From Methylobacter sp. KS41 (GTDB taxonomy: Bacteria > Pseudomonadota > Gammaproteobacteria > Methylococcales > Methylomonadaceae): a stretch of DNA of 64,000 nt. Positions 38,024-46,087 of this stretch are shown here, in pieces. The translations under genes were made by a program, and so were the position numbers. The DNA lies in the NCBI GenBank assembly GCA_002862125.1, contig PHSP01000004.1, positions 232,935 to 296,934 on the forward strand. Reading direction: 5' to 3'. Under the pieces are notes generated by a model. It was not told the origin of the DNA. It did not search any database and worked only from the letters and a program-made list of their open reading frames with translations. Within the stretch, counting starts at the first letter, position 1. The number at the start of each line of letters is the position of its first letter.

Positions 38024-38680
38024 TCATGCCTTCATGATTTTGTATATGTAATGTTCGCCAGCGTGATTAATGGTACTGTCTTCAACTGTTACCGAAAAAC
38101 CATAATCCGGGCAAATGTTTTTCGGATCATGCTGGTCGCCAATAAATTCCGAATAGGGAATATAAATGCGCGTCTGCTCGGTGATGTAGCCGCTGACTTG
38201 CTCGAAAAACCGTTTCAATATCTCGCGCCCGCCGTCTTGGTTGAGTCCAAACGTACCATCGGACGGGTAATAATTGAAATTAAACACGATGAGATCAAAT
38301 TGCGCGGGCGGCACATCGGCAAATAAATCGCTGTGCAGAAAATCAATAGGCGTTAAGTCAGGATTCAGTTGCCCATTTTCCAGCGTGCAATGCACGGCAT
38401 CTTTATTAAAATCCACTCCCACCACGGTATCACAACCTATTTTTTTCAATAGGAAGGCAAAATAACCGCTGCCGCAACCCATATCTAATGCCATGGCTGC
38501 AGGCTGTTGCTGCAGAATGAAGCTGCCAAAAAAAGAACTGGTCAGGCCAAAATCGGATGGAAAAACATTTTTAGCTATTTTTAATGTTATGCCGTCCAAC
38601 TCGGTTATATATGGCTGTTTGTCCAAATAATGGGCTAATTCCTGTTTGCGGGCGTCAATGCTCATCAGTGGTTGGTTCAT
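38024..38680 (-). CDS. Class I SAM-dependent methyltransferase
   Basis: The 218 residues show motif I ALDMGCGSGYFAFLL (about 62-76), the acidic loop GVDFNKDAV, and a motif IV-like FDLIVFNFNYYPSD where many PrmC/TrmN6-type enzymes have NPPY. The closest group is probably small-molecule or protein methyltransferases of the PrmA/PrmC type; the substrate is unknown. Its 3' end is 10 bp from an IS3 element, and the C-terminus (HYIYKIMKA) appears complete. Confidence 0.8.
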   Translation of the reverse strand: MNQPLMSIDARKQELAHYLDKQPYITELDGITLKIAKNVFPSDFGLTSSFFGSFILQQQPAAMALDMGCGSGYFAFLLKKIGCDTVVGVDFNKDAVHCTLENGQLNPDLTPIDFLHSDLFADVPPAQFDLIVFNFNYYPSDGTFGLNQDGGREILKRFFEQVSGYITEQTRIYIPYSEFIGDQHDPKNICPDYGFSVTVEDSTINHAGEHYIYKIMKA

Positions 38681-39046
38681 TTTTTTACCGTGTTAGGTTG
38701 AGTTATTATGTTCTTTAAGGCGTTATTACAAATTGTTTTGTGGAGGCTGTCGAAAACACCATGACCAGCTTATTTCACAAAATAATCGGTCATTCTTTGC
38801 ATGAATTCCCGCAGCCATTCTACGTCCGAGTCAACATACTGCCGTTACGTCCTGCATTTTATGGTTGTCCTGACATTTTAAGGCAAACGCGCGTAAAATG
38901 GCGCGGAATTTTTGCCGGTTTTGGCAAAAAACAGCACCCATCTTTTCCAGTAGATATTTCTATTTTATTGTTTTTATAATGTAAAAATGAATTTGTTAGC
39001 TGACAAAACTGATGCTGAAACCGAAAAATATAGGACTGAATGGATG
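38681..39046. other. Gene-free stretch
   Basis: About 365 bp between two convergent or parallel minus-strand genes. A plus-strand frame of 79 codons is open but has no ribosome binding site or recognisable family. It begins near a GGAGGCTGTC sequence like the end of the element at 32307. Confidence 0.4.
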
Positions 39047-39889
39047 TTAATTGATTAACTCAATATAACCGTCTTTAAAGCTGGGATAGCGGAATTTATA
39101 TCCAAGAGCTTTGAGCCGTCGATTGCTGCAACGCTTATTCATTACAGCGTGATTATCGACGCTTTTAACCGTCGGCGGTTGACATTTTAGATGTCCGGCA
39201 AGCCATAACATTACTTCCCACAAGGGCGCAGGTTCATCATCACTGGCCAAATAGCATTGCTCCAAGGCAGCACCTGCCAGGCCTCTTTCCAGCAAGAAAG
39301 CCAACACGCCGATACAATCCTGCTGATGGATGCGGTTTGTAAAATATGGCGGATTTCGCTGTATGGCCGGCACCTGCATCGCCATTCTTAACAGGTGCTC
39401 GCGGCCAGGGCCATAAATGCCGGAAAAGCGCACGACGATATTACCGGGGGCTAAAGCTATCAGCTTTTGTTCCGCCTGCCTGACGAGTTGACTGCAGTGG
39501 TTATACGGCTGAGCAATAGAATCCTCATCGACCCATTCACCTTGCGATTGACCATAGACACTGGTTGAAGACACAAAAATCCAGTGCGGTTTAGAATCCG
39601 CCAGTGCAAATTTCTTGAGCAGATTATTCAATCCTGACTCATATATATCGCGATAGTTTTCTTCATTACGCCCATCAGGCGAAACTATAAAATAAAGAGT
39701 ATCGAAATCAACGGGCAAATCCTTAAGATCTGATGAAGAAGCTATATCGGCAGCGAAATAATCGACATTACCGGCGTCTGTTTCAGGTGGATTCCGTTTT
39801 AGTCCGGTAACTTGGTGACCCTTATTAGAAAGGACATTCGCCAGTTGCGTGCCAATAGAGCCGCAGCCGATAATTAAGATCTTTGCCAT
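39047..39889 (-). CDS. NAD(P)-dependent epimerase/dehydratase (extended SDR, YeeZ-like)
   Basis: Started at the ATG with complement 39887-39889, the 280 residues begin MAKILIIGCGSIGTQLANVL, a Rossmann GxxGxxG site, and have the atypical-SDR segments VSSTSVYGQSQGEWVDED and VVRFSGIYGPGREHLLR. Such YeeZ-type proteins act on unknown nucleotide-linked substrates. A start 54 bases upstream would put non-family residues before the Rossmann fold and is rejected. Confidence 0.85.
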   Translation of the reverse strand: MAKILIIGCGSIGTQLANVLSNKGHQVTGLKRNPPETDAGNVDYFAADIASSSDLKDLPVDFDTLYFIVSPDGRNEENYRDIYESGLNNLLKKFALADSKPHWIFVSSTSVYGQSQGEWVDEDSIAQPYNHCSQLVRQAEQKLIALAPGNIVVRFSGIYGPGREHLLRMAMQVPAIQRNPPYFTNRIHQQDCIGVLAFLLERGLAGAALEQCYLASDDEPAPLWEVMLWLAGHLKCQPPTVKSVDNHAVMNKRCSNRRLKALGYKFRYPSFKDGYIELIN

Positions 39890-39961
39890 GAGTTTAAAAT
39901 TTCTTAAATGGAATGAAAAATCACCCCTTGTCAAGCTTGCCACGGATTCATCGATTATAAA

Positions 39962-39982
39962 TAAGTTGGGTTAGCCAACTTA
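39962..39982. repeat. 8-bp hairpin upstream of the epimerase gene
   Basis: TAAGTTGG and CCAACTTA flank a 5-base loop GTTAG. It lies between two minus-strand genes and could act as a weak terminator or operator. No T-tract follows on either strand. Confidence 0.35.
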
Positions 39983-40074
39983 AGGCAAGACCGTTTAAAG
40001 TTAGGGCTTGCCAGTCTTTCGCCTTAAATTTGGTAAGACACGGGTTTAATCAGCGAATCGGTAGCGGTTTTAAT

Positions 40075-41013
40075 TTACAACTGATTGATGAGTTGCAACT
40101 CCTGCGGATAAGGCGACATATAATAAGACTCTTCTATATAAGGATCGGGGGATTTACGGAAATGATGTTTAAGCAGCGTCAACGGTACAATCAGCGGTAT
40201 TTCACCGCTACGGTAACGCTCGATAATTTCGCTCAGTTCGGCCTTATCATCGGCGCTTAACTCTTTTTTCAAGTAGCCCTGAATATGTTGCAACACATTA
40301 ACATGACTACGACGGCTGACCACTGTTTTAAGAGTGTTCATGAGCTGCAATATATAATCCCCGGCAACCTGCAAAAGATTATCCTTGGTTAAACCCGCTA
40401 ATAATTGCCCCATCTCGCGGTAATCGGCATGACTCATAATGATCAGTTTATGGCGGGCATGAAAAAGCATTAGCCTTTGCACCGTAAGGCCTTCCGCCAG
40501 CAACTGTTTCCAGCGGTAGAGAACGTAAACACGCTGGATAAAATTCTCGCGTAATCCCGGATCGCCCAGACGGCCTTCTTCTTCAACCGGCAATAGCGGG
40601 TTATTGCGCATCATCTCCTGCGCGTAGATGCCGAAACCATTCCGGTGCGGCTGATCACCCGTGAAAACCTTGACTCGCTCCATCCCGCAACTGGGGGAAT
40701 CCTTTTTTAAAATATAACCGCATAATCCGGCATGGCGCTCTTTTTGTTGCTCGGCATAAGCACGTAAACGGTCGGTCACATCCAGCTGTGGATCTTTTAT
40801 TCCCACACTGCGTATTGCATTACCGGTTTTTACCAGTCGAATGGCAGGCCGGGGTATGCCTAAACCAATGGCCACTTCCGGACAGAAAGGATGAAATTCA
40901 AAATATTCGCTGAGCGTTCCGGCAATGTAGGCATCGCGTTTGTGTCCGCCATCAAAACGCACCTGTTCGCCGAGTAAACAACTGCTAATGCCTATAGGAA
41001 TTTTTTTCATCAT
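40075..41013 (-). CDS. DUF523 and DUF1722 (YbgA-like) two-domain protein
   Basis: Residues 1 to about 155 are DUF523, with Cys residues in GISSCLLGEQVRFDGGHKRD and KKDSPSCGMERVKV that suggest an Fe-S or metal site. Residues 190-300 are DUF1722 (LMLFHARHKLIIMSHADYRE and YLKKELSADDKAEL). This fusion is widespread and often lies next to photolyase genes; phrB is 3 kb away here, now separated by the accessory islet. Function is unproven. Confidence 0.88.
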   Translation of the reverse strand: MMKKIPIGISSCLLGEQVRFDGGHKRDAYIAGTLSEYFEFHPFCPEVAIGLGIPRPAIRLVKTGNAIRSVGIKDPQLDVTDRLRAYAEQQKERHAGLCGYILKKDSPSCGMERVKVFTGDQPHRNGFGIYAQEMMRNNPLLPVEEEGRLGDPGLRENFIQRVYVLYRWKQLLAEGLTVQRLMLFHARHKLIIMSHADYREMGQLLAGLTKDNLLQVAGDYILQLMNTLKTVVSRRSHVNVLQHIQGYLKKELSADDKAELSEIIERYRSGEIPLIVPLTLLKHHFRKSPDPYIEESYYMSPYPQELQLINQL

Positions 41014-41287
41014 ATCTCGATAGGGATTCAGGTTTTTTGCATCGCTGTTTTAGTTGTCATGCAGTCGAGGCAAGAAATATTCATATCGTCTAAGTGTATC
41101 GGTTTTGCTGGCTTTTTCAATTTTTAATGACAGCTATGTCCGTGATCAATGTTTAGCGGCGTTTCAGTTTTGTGTGGGATGATTTCAGCTCGTTGGGCAC
41201 CATAGCTAATTGCGCAGCAACAAAGCCAAACATGCTGCGCAATAAGGCTGGCCTCGTACACCATGGATTGCTACTTACCGCGTTAAG

Positions 41288-41313
41288 GGGACTGCGAGCT
41301 TTTGCGCAGTCCC
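41288..41313 (-). terminator. Strong hairpin after the phage-like gene
   Basis: GGGACTGCG and CGCAGTCCC form a perfect 9-bp stem, 15-40 bp after the stop of the 41328-41711 gene. There is no clear U-tract, so termination is likely but not certain. A related hairpin precedes the gene at 41752-41773. Confidence 0.5.
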
Positions 41314-41327
41314 ACTTGAGCGTAGGG

Positions 41328-41711
41328 CTATGCGTCTTCCAGCAAGACAAGGTAATACTTCTCTTCTTGAAGTTGCTCAAGATTTAGACTTTCCAAAATA
41401 TTGTCGGGTTTGATGTCGTAGCCCTTAGACCTGAAAAAGTCGGCATGGTCCGAGGGGATTTTGATACCACTTGAACCGTCATGGCCACTGCCGCTTACGT
41501 TTACCGAGTACAACTCGTTGCCGCCACCATTAGCCTTTGCATAGACATGCGAATGCCACTGGGTTTTTGTGTTTGTGTTAGCAGCGTCCTGTCTGTAGGA
41601 GCTGGTCGTGCCGGGAATTTGCTTATAAACCTCGTGCTCAAAGAGGTCGGTGAGCTTCGATACGGCTTCTTCTTTGCTGCTTTCTGCCAAGTACTGTTTG
41701 AACGTTTTCAT
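41328..41711 (-). CDS. Phage-like hypothetical protein
   Basis: The 127-residue product starts MKTFKQYLAESSKEEAV, an N-terminus common in structural and accessory proteins of T4-like phages. The rest (YSVNVSGSGHDGSSGIKIPS, DHADFFRSKGYDIKPDN) has no recognised domain. GGAG precedes the ATG with good spacing. It is the distal gene of the islet and is flanked on both sides by related hairpins, which resembles a mobile cassette. Confidence 0.6.
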   Translation of the reverse strand: MKTFKQYLAESSKEEAVSKLTDLFEHEVYKQIPGTTSSYRQDAANTNTKTQWHSHVYAKANGGGNELYSVNVSGSGHDGSSGIKIPSDHADFFRSKGYDIKPDNILESLNLEQLQEEKYYLVLLEDA

Positions 41712-41751
41712 GGGCTCTCCGGGCTATGAGATGCATGACGTAAAAGCAAGA

Positions 41752-41773
41752 GGCTGTGCACTTTTGCGCAGTC
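41752..41773 (-). repeat. Hairpin preceding the phage-like gene
   Basis: GGCTGTGC and GCGCAGTC pair over eight positions (two G-U) around ACTTTT. The sequence shares the core CTTTTGCGCAGTC with the hairpin at 41288-41313, making the two a flanking pair. Confidence 0.45.
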
Positions 41774-41824
41774 TCGCCTGACTCCCGGGTTAGCGCTGTC
41801 AGCCAGCAGCCAACACAATAAAAC

Positions 41825-41930
41825 TGGTGCGGAGGGAAGGAATCGAACCTTCCACGTTCACTCTTAGCAGGCAACACGGTCTATACAAGTTTTTCTCTCA
41901 TTTGGGTTGGAATTTCCACCAGGCTCCGCA
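41825..41930 (-). other. tRNA-like fragment with T-arm and CCA end
   Basis: On the minus strand a T-arm (GAAGG TTCGATT CCTTC) is followed by CCTCCGCACCA, like the 3' end of a tRNA gene. CTGCTAA, the anticodon-loop sequence of tRNA-Ser(GCU), occurs upstream. TGCGGAG 106 bases away can pair with CTCCGCA, but the D-arm and anticodon stem do not fold and the span is too long. It is probably a decayed tRNA or an attachment-site relic. Confidence 0.35.
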
Positions 41931-42084
41931 GGAACGCTGTTCCGCACCAAATACATGCCACAAAACCAAAAATAACAGCGTTTAAGTTTTTCATAGCTAC
42001 CCCCATAACGGTTAATACTGCACCCACAACGGAGACGGAAATTGCCAACCCAAACGAGATTGCAACTTGTACTTCAATATGCAC
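41881..42084 (-). CDS. Small two-helix membrane protein
   Basis: The 67-residue product starts with GTG (complement 42082-42084), with AGAAG upstream. It has two predicted membrane helices (about 8-30 and 35-52: FGLAISVSVVGAVLTVMGVA and AVIFGFVACIWCGTAFL) and a basic tail. Small membrane proteins are often partners of conflict systems, and this one lies directly downstream of the DUF4062 gene in the same direction. Its 3' part overlaps the tRNA-like fragment, which lowers confidence. Confidence 0.45.
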   Translation of the reverse strand: MHIEVQVAISFGLAISVSVVGAVLTVMGVAMKNLNAVIFGFVACIWCGTAFLRSLVEIPTQMREKLV

Positions 42085-42125
42085 CTGTACTTCTAAGCCT
42101 GTTTGTCAGCCACAACTTTAATGTA

Positions 42126-42174
42126 GCTCAAACGCCGCATTCAGCGGCTTGTCCGCTGCAATGTTTTGTTAGCC
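42126..42174 (-). repeat. attC-like palindromic spacer between DUF4062 and the small membrane gene
   Basis: On the minus strand the order is GGCTAAC, CAGCGGAC, GCCGCTGAA, GCGGCGTTTGAGC. CAGCGG and CCGCTG form a 6-bp stem with a 5-base loop. This is the layout of an integron attC site (box, stem, stem, GCGTT box), but the outer boxes deviate from RYYYAAC and GTTRRRY. The first box overlaps the stop codon of the DUF4062 gene. Confidence 0.35.
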
Positions 42175-43200
42175 ATTATCTGATTCTATGGCTCGTAGCC
42201 TGTTCATAACACTGTCGCCGAAGGGAGTTAAAGTCCAGTACGTTTTCGTATCTTTTACAGAACGATTTTTATCATTTTTACTAATCAAGCCAAGCGCCCT
42301 CAATTGAACTTTAATCGTTTGAAAGTCTTCATCGCTAATAGAAAAATTATGAAAGCTATGCCCTTTTCCTTCCTTACTTTCTTTTAATTCAGGATCAGCG
42401 ACTCTTTTGATCAATATATCTAGGGAGTTTCTTAGCTGTAGATCGCTTGCCTCGTGAATCATTAACGGAGAAATCTGATAGAAAATATCATCCCATGTCA
42501 CATCGACAGAAGGCTTCCAGCTGTATTGCTCGTGATTTTTTGTTGAGATACACGTGTAGGTAATTGAGAACACTTTGTCTCCCTGGGCTAACTTTTCAGT
42601 GCCAGGCGGTGCTTGTGTTCTAGCTTTGTCCAACTTTGCTACCAAACTCTCAATTTGTTTTCTTAGTTCTAATATTTCGAGTGATGCTTCTTGACTGGGT
42701 ACAAGATCGCCTCGAACCCATCCCACACCAGGATGCTTTTTCTGAAGCATGATCAAACTACGACTTACAACTGATCCTAGCTCGGCAGGAGTCTCCCAAA
42801 ACTTACACATTTTACCTTGTGCAAGCTCTCTAAACTCTTTGAATTTCTTTTGTCCTTCCTCAGTTTTTTCGGTATCTTTCTTCGGTAGCGAATCTGGGTC
42901 CTTATGCAGAAATGCAATAATGGGTTTACCTGTTTGTAGCGCGTAACGATATTCCATTTCAGTGTAACTAATACCATCTGTACTTGTTGAACCATAACGT
43001 CCTCCAAGAATAAGTATGTAATAGTCACACTCATCAATCACTCCTGTTATTAGGCTCCATTGATCTTCATCTGCCGCTGGAAATAGCTCCATTCCGGAAG
43101 GAATACAGTCCAATTCCAAAAGAGCGTGAATAACCTCTTGCCGTTCAATTCTGAGATCTTCATAAGTTGAACTCACAAATACCTGATACTTTTTTTCCAT
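42169..43200 (-). CDS. DUF4062-domain protein
   Basis: The 343 residues begin with a DUF4062 domain: VFVSSTYEDLRIERQEVIHA (about 8-27), YYILILGGRYGSTSTDGISY (about 60-79) and TEMEYRYALQTGKPIIAFLH. DUF4062 has a TIR/nucleotide-hydrolase-like fold and often tops large STAND NTPases in predicted anti-phage systems; here it is stand-alone. A coiled-coil lies at about 168-195 and a winged-helix-like end follows (VQLRALGLISKNDK, TKTYWTLTPFGDSVMNRL). AGGAG lies 12 bases before the ATG. The role in defence is inferred, not shown. Confidence 0.8.
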   Translation of the reverse strand: MEKKYQVFVSSTYEDLRIERQEVIHALLELDCIPSGMELFPAADEDQWSLITGVIDECDYYILILGGRYGSTSTDGISYTEMEYRYALQTGKPIIAFLHKDPDSLPKKDTEKTEEGQKKFKEFRELAQGKMCKFWETPAELGSVVSRSLIMLQKKHPGVGWVRGDLVPSQEASLEILELRKQIESLVAKLDKARTQAPPGTEKLAQGDKVFSITYTCISTKNHEQYSWKPSVDVTWDDIFYQISPLMIHEASDLQLRNSLDILIKRVADPELKESKEGKGHSFHNFSISDEDFQTIKVQLRALGLISKNDKNRSVKDTKTYWTLTPFGDSVMNRLRAIESDNG

Positions 43201-43564
43201 TCGGTTTGCAGCACTCCTTTAGATGGCTAACTATATAGGCGTTAAACATTGCGTCATTTGTTTGTATACAACCTTAAAAAAATTAAAAATCATTGTTATT
43301 TCATTCGGTTGTATGAATTTAGCACATCCTAAAAAAATTTAGGTAGCACCACCTGAAAGTATGGGTAATTTAATCCATAAATATTCACGGCAAACAATGG
43401 TAACCCTAAACCCTAGCCGCCGCAAACGCCCTTATCTTCTCAACTAAAAAAATCATTATTTACCTCTGTGTCGCGAAAGTCATGCAATAATTTGACTCTT
43501 CCGGAATTTATGTAAAATTGGGTAAACCTTTTTTATTCCAGAATTTTATGCTCTACTACCCCTT
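43201..43564. other. AT-rich divergent intergenic region
   Basis: It separates the minus-strand DUF4062 gene from the plus-strand DUF1499 gene. It contains GGCGTTAAAC at 43238, a perfect 10-bp palindrome TTGTATACAA near 43260, and a promoter candidate for the DUF1499 gene. No further gene is seen. Confidence 0.5.
43492..43518 (+). promoter_or_regulatory. Candidate promoter of the DUF1499 gene
   Basis: TTGACT (43492-43497) and TAAAAT (43513-43518) are good boxes, but the 15-bp spacing is short. The gene starts 47 bp downstream. Confidence 0.4.
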
Positions 43565-44002
43565 ATGACATTTAAAATCATTTTTTATATTATTGTTATG
43601 ACACTCAGTACAGCAAACCAGGCGAACTCAGCATCAGAAAAAAAACTGCCGCCTTGCCGTGATAGCCCGAACTGTGTTTCCAGTCAGGCGCAAGACGCCA
43701 AGCATTTCATTGAACCTTTCAAAATCAGCGGCAGCCCTGAAGAAGCATGGAAGGCATTGAAAAAAGCCATTGACAACCATAGCCGCATGGTTATTACTCA
43801 TGAAACCCCTGATACGCTTCATGCAGAAGCAACCAGCCTGGTTTTCGGCTTTGTTGACGATATTAACGCAATTCTTGATACTGACAAGAATATCATCCAG
43901 ATCCGCTCAGCGTCACGCACGGGTCATAGCGATTTCGGAGTTAATCGCAAGCGTATAGAAGCACTACGTTCGCAGCTGCAAAAAGCTCATGTTATAAATT
44001 GA
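43565..44002 (+). CDS. DUF1499 exported protein
   Basis: The 145 residues have a signal peptide (cleaved near ANSASE) and the DUF1499 core: CRDSPNCVSSQAQDAKHFIE, VFGFVDDINAILD and IQIRSASRTGHSDFGVNRKR. DUF1499 proteins are small envelope proteins of unknown function, often near photolyase or lipid genes. The stop lies 54 bases before the photolyase start, so the two are probably co-transcribed. Confidence 0.85.
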   Translation: MTFKIIFYIIVMTLSTANQANSASEKKLPPCRDSPNCVSSQAQDAKHFIEPFKISGSPEEAWKALKKAIDNHSRMVITHETPDTLHAEATSLVFGFVDDINAILDTDKNIIQIRSASRTGHSDFGVNRKRIEALRSQLQKAHVIN

Positions 44003-44056
44003 GTGCTCAGTATAGGTAGCTATAGAATCGGCTTGCCTTCTCGACCAGAGCTGCAA

Positions 44057-45442
44057 ATGGCCTTTTACGTAAATTCCTTGCTTATTTTCCGCCGTGATTT
44101 GCGTGTTCATGACAACACGGCGCTTAATGAAGCTTTACGTCTTTCCGGACAGGTGCTGCCCTGTTTTATTTTTGATCCCAGGCAAATAGAACCGCATCCT
44201 TATCAGAGCAAACCGGCTCTGCAATTTATGTTGCAGTCCATCAGCGATCTTCAGCAGCAATTGCAGTCAGCAGGCGCAAAGCTGGCTCTTTACCATGCCT
44301 TGCCCGAGCACGTTATACGCAGCGTGCATGAGCAACAGCATATACAAGCAGTATTTATCAACCGCGATTACACTCCTTTCAGCCGGCTGAGGGATAACGA
44401 GTTAGCGGATGTCTGCCAAAAACTGGGGATTAGCTTGCACACTCTGCCTGACGCGTTGCTTACCGAACCTGAACAGGCCATGAAAAGCGATCAAACGCCC
44501 TATAAGGTTTTTGGCGCGTTTTATAATAATGCCAGACAATTTCCCGTGGCCTTGCCGCAAGCATTAACAGGCAAGAACTTTTGGCCACCGGCATCTGATT
44601 TTACAGTCGATCAGCTTGGTTTATCGTTAACTGAATCCAAACCGGATGTGATTCAAGGGGGTCGCAACAACGCTCTCGCCATTCTCGATCAGCTTGAGAA
44701 ACAAGCAGATTATCAGAATACGCGTGATTTTCCTGCGCTGGATGCGACCAGCAAACTTTCTGCGCATCTAAAGTTTGGCACCTGCTCAGTGCGGGAAGTT
44801 TATTATGCAATCACTGAACAGCTCGGCAGCGAACATCCCTTGTTGCGGCAATTGTACTGGCGCGATTTTTTCACTCATATCGCTTACCACTTTCCACAGG
44901 TCTTTGGCCGGCCGTTTCTGGAAAAGTTTACCAATTTGCGCTGGGATAACAACCGCGATTACTTCCAGGCCTGGTGCGATGGCGAAACGGGTTTTCCAAT
45001 TGTCGATGCCGGCATGCGTGAATTAAACTCAAGCGGCTTTATGCACAACCGGTTGAGAATGATAGCCGCCTCTTTTCTGGTCAAGGATTTGCATATCGAC
45101 TGGCGCTGGGGCGAGCGTTATTTTGCCCAACATCTGATCGATTATGACCCCTGCGTCAATAATGGCAATTGGCAATGGGCTGCTTCAACCGGCTGTGACG
45201 CCCAGCCTTATTTCAGGATATTTAATCCCTGGCTGCAGCAGCAAAAATTCGACCCCGAATGCCGGTATATTCACCGCTGGATTCCCGAACTCAAGACCTT
45301 GTTGCCGGAAACAATTCATCATTGGAATAAAAAACACCATGATTGCAATTATCCCGCGCCGATTATTGATCATGCCCGTGAGAGCCAAATAACCAAGGCG
45401 AGATTTAAGGAAACAATCAGCACGGACATAGAGAAGGGATAA
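44057..45442 (+). CDS. phrB: Deoxyribodipyrimidine photolyase
   Basis: PhrB repairs UV-made cyclobutane pyrimidine dimers using blue light and FAD. I start at the ATG at 44057 because family members begin right at LLIFRRDLRVHDNTAL; an in-frame GTG at 44003 would add 18 non-family residues. The 461 residues have the antenna domain first and the FAD domain after about 190, with WRDFFTHIAYHFP, TGFPIVDAGMRELNSSGFMH, NRLRMIAASFLVKDL and DYDPCVNNGNWQWAASTG. The enzyme appears complete. Confidence 0.96.
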   Translation: MAFYVNSLLIFRRDLRVHDNTALNEALRLSGQVLPCFIFDPRQIEPHPYQSKPALQFMLQSISDLQQQLQSAGAKLALYHALPEHVIRSVHEQQHIQAVFINRDYTPFSRLRDNELADVCQKLGISLHTLPDALLTEPEQAMKSDQTPYKVFGAFYNNARQFPVALPQALTGKNFWPPASDFTVDQLGLSLTESKPDVIQGGRNNALAILDQLEKQADYQNTRDFPALDATSKLSAHLKFGTCSVREVYYAITEQLGSEHPLLRQLYWRDFFTHIAYHFPQVFGRPFLEKFTNLRWDNNRDYFQAWCDGETGFPIVDAGMRELNSSGFMHNRLRMIAASFLVKDLHIDWRWGERYFAQHLIDYDPCVNNGNWQWAASTGCDAQPYFRIFNPWLQQQKFDPECRYIHRWIPELKTLLPETIHHWNKKHHDCNYPAPIIDHARESQITKARFKETISTDIEKG

Positions 45443-45463
45443 TTTATTTTCTGAAGCAAGCGT

Positions 45464-46087
45464 TTAGGAATGGTTATGAAACAATGCCTGAAAAGCTCGG
45501 GCTGATTGTTCCGGCTGACTGTCAAACAGCCCTCCGATGACCGCTAACAAATCAGCTCCCGCTGCCAGCAATTGCGCGCCATTTTCCGGCAAAATACCGC
45601 CAATGGCGACAATAGGGATATTCAGCGCAAGTTTAGCTTGTTGCAGTGTCTCAATCCTGGCGGGTGCAGCCAATGGCTTGGAGGAAGAAGGAAAAAAACG
45701 GCCGAAAGCAACATAACTAGCCCCCTGCCCTTGCGCATCCAGCGCCCGTTCGACGGAGTCATAACAGGAAACGCCGATGACAGCATCTTTTCCCAAATAC
45801 TTTCTTGCCTGCGCAATAGCGCCATCTTCCTTGCCGATATGGACTCCATCAGCGCCCGCGCCCACAGCAAGCTCAATATCGTCATTGATAATGAGCGGAA
45901 CTTTATGACTATGGCAGACTTTAACCAGCTCTCTTGCCAGGAAGAGTGCTTCAGCCGGATTTTTATCCCGATACTGGACAATCGCCGCTCCGCCTCTGAT
46001 CGCCGCTTCTATTTCGTTAATAACGGTATCGCCGGATTTATTTTCCGTCTGAGTGATGGCGTAAAGTCCGCGTGCCGGAAATATCAA
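45464..46087 (-). CDS. thiE: Thiamine-phosphate synthase
   Basis: ThiE joins HMP-pyrophosphate and thiazole phosphate to thiamine phosphate. The 207 residues include GLYAITQTEN, VQYRDKNP, PLIINDDIELAVGAGADGVH and VAFGRFFPSSSK, then VAIGGILPENG. I start at the TTG with complement 46085-46087, which overlaps the thiD stop and has GGAGGAAG upstream inside thiD; a longer frame up to 46306 would read thiD out of phase. Translation is coupled to thiD. Confidence 0.92.
   Translation of the reverse strand: MIFPARGLYAITQTENKSGDTVINEIEAAIRGGAAIVQYRDKNPAEALFLARELVKVCHSHKVPLIINDDIELAVGAGADGVHIGKEDGAIAQARKYLGKDAVIGVSCYDSVERALDAQGQGASYVAFGRFFPSSSKPLAAPARIETLQQAKLALNIPIVAIGGILPENGAQLLAAGADLLAVIGGLFDSQPEQSARAFQALFHNHS

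Larger units (their letters stand above)
41147..43251. other. Accessory islet bounded by a 12-bp imperfect inverted repeat
   Basis: CAATGTTTAGCG at 41147-41158 and the reverse complement of 43240-43251 (CAATGTTTAACG) bracket three unrelated minus-strand genes with palindromic spacers. A third CAATGTTT lies in the spacer at 42159. The islet separates the DUF523/DUF1722 gene from DUF1499-phrB. No integrase or transposase is inside it. The borders are inferred. Confidence 0.35.

Noticed and set aside
41153-41380. Minus-strand ORF of 75 codons at the end of the islet
   Set aside because: It overlaps the phage-like gene and its terminator hairpin in another frame and has no family match.
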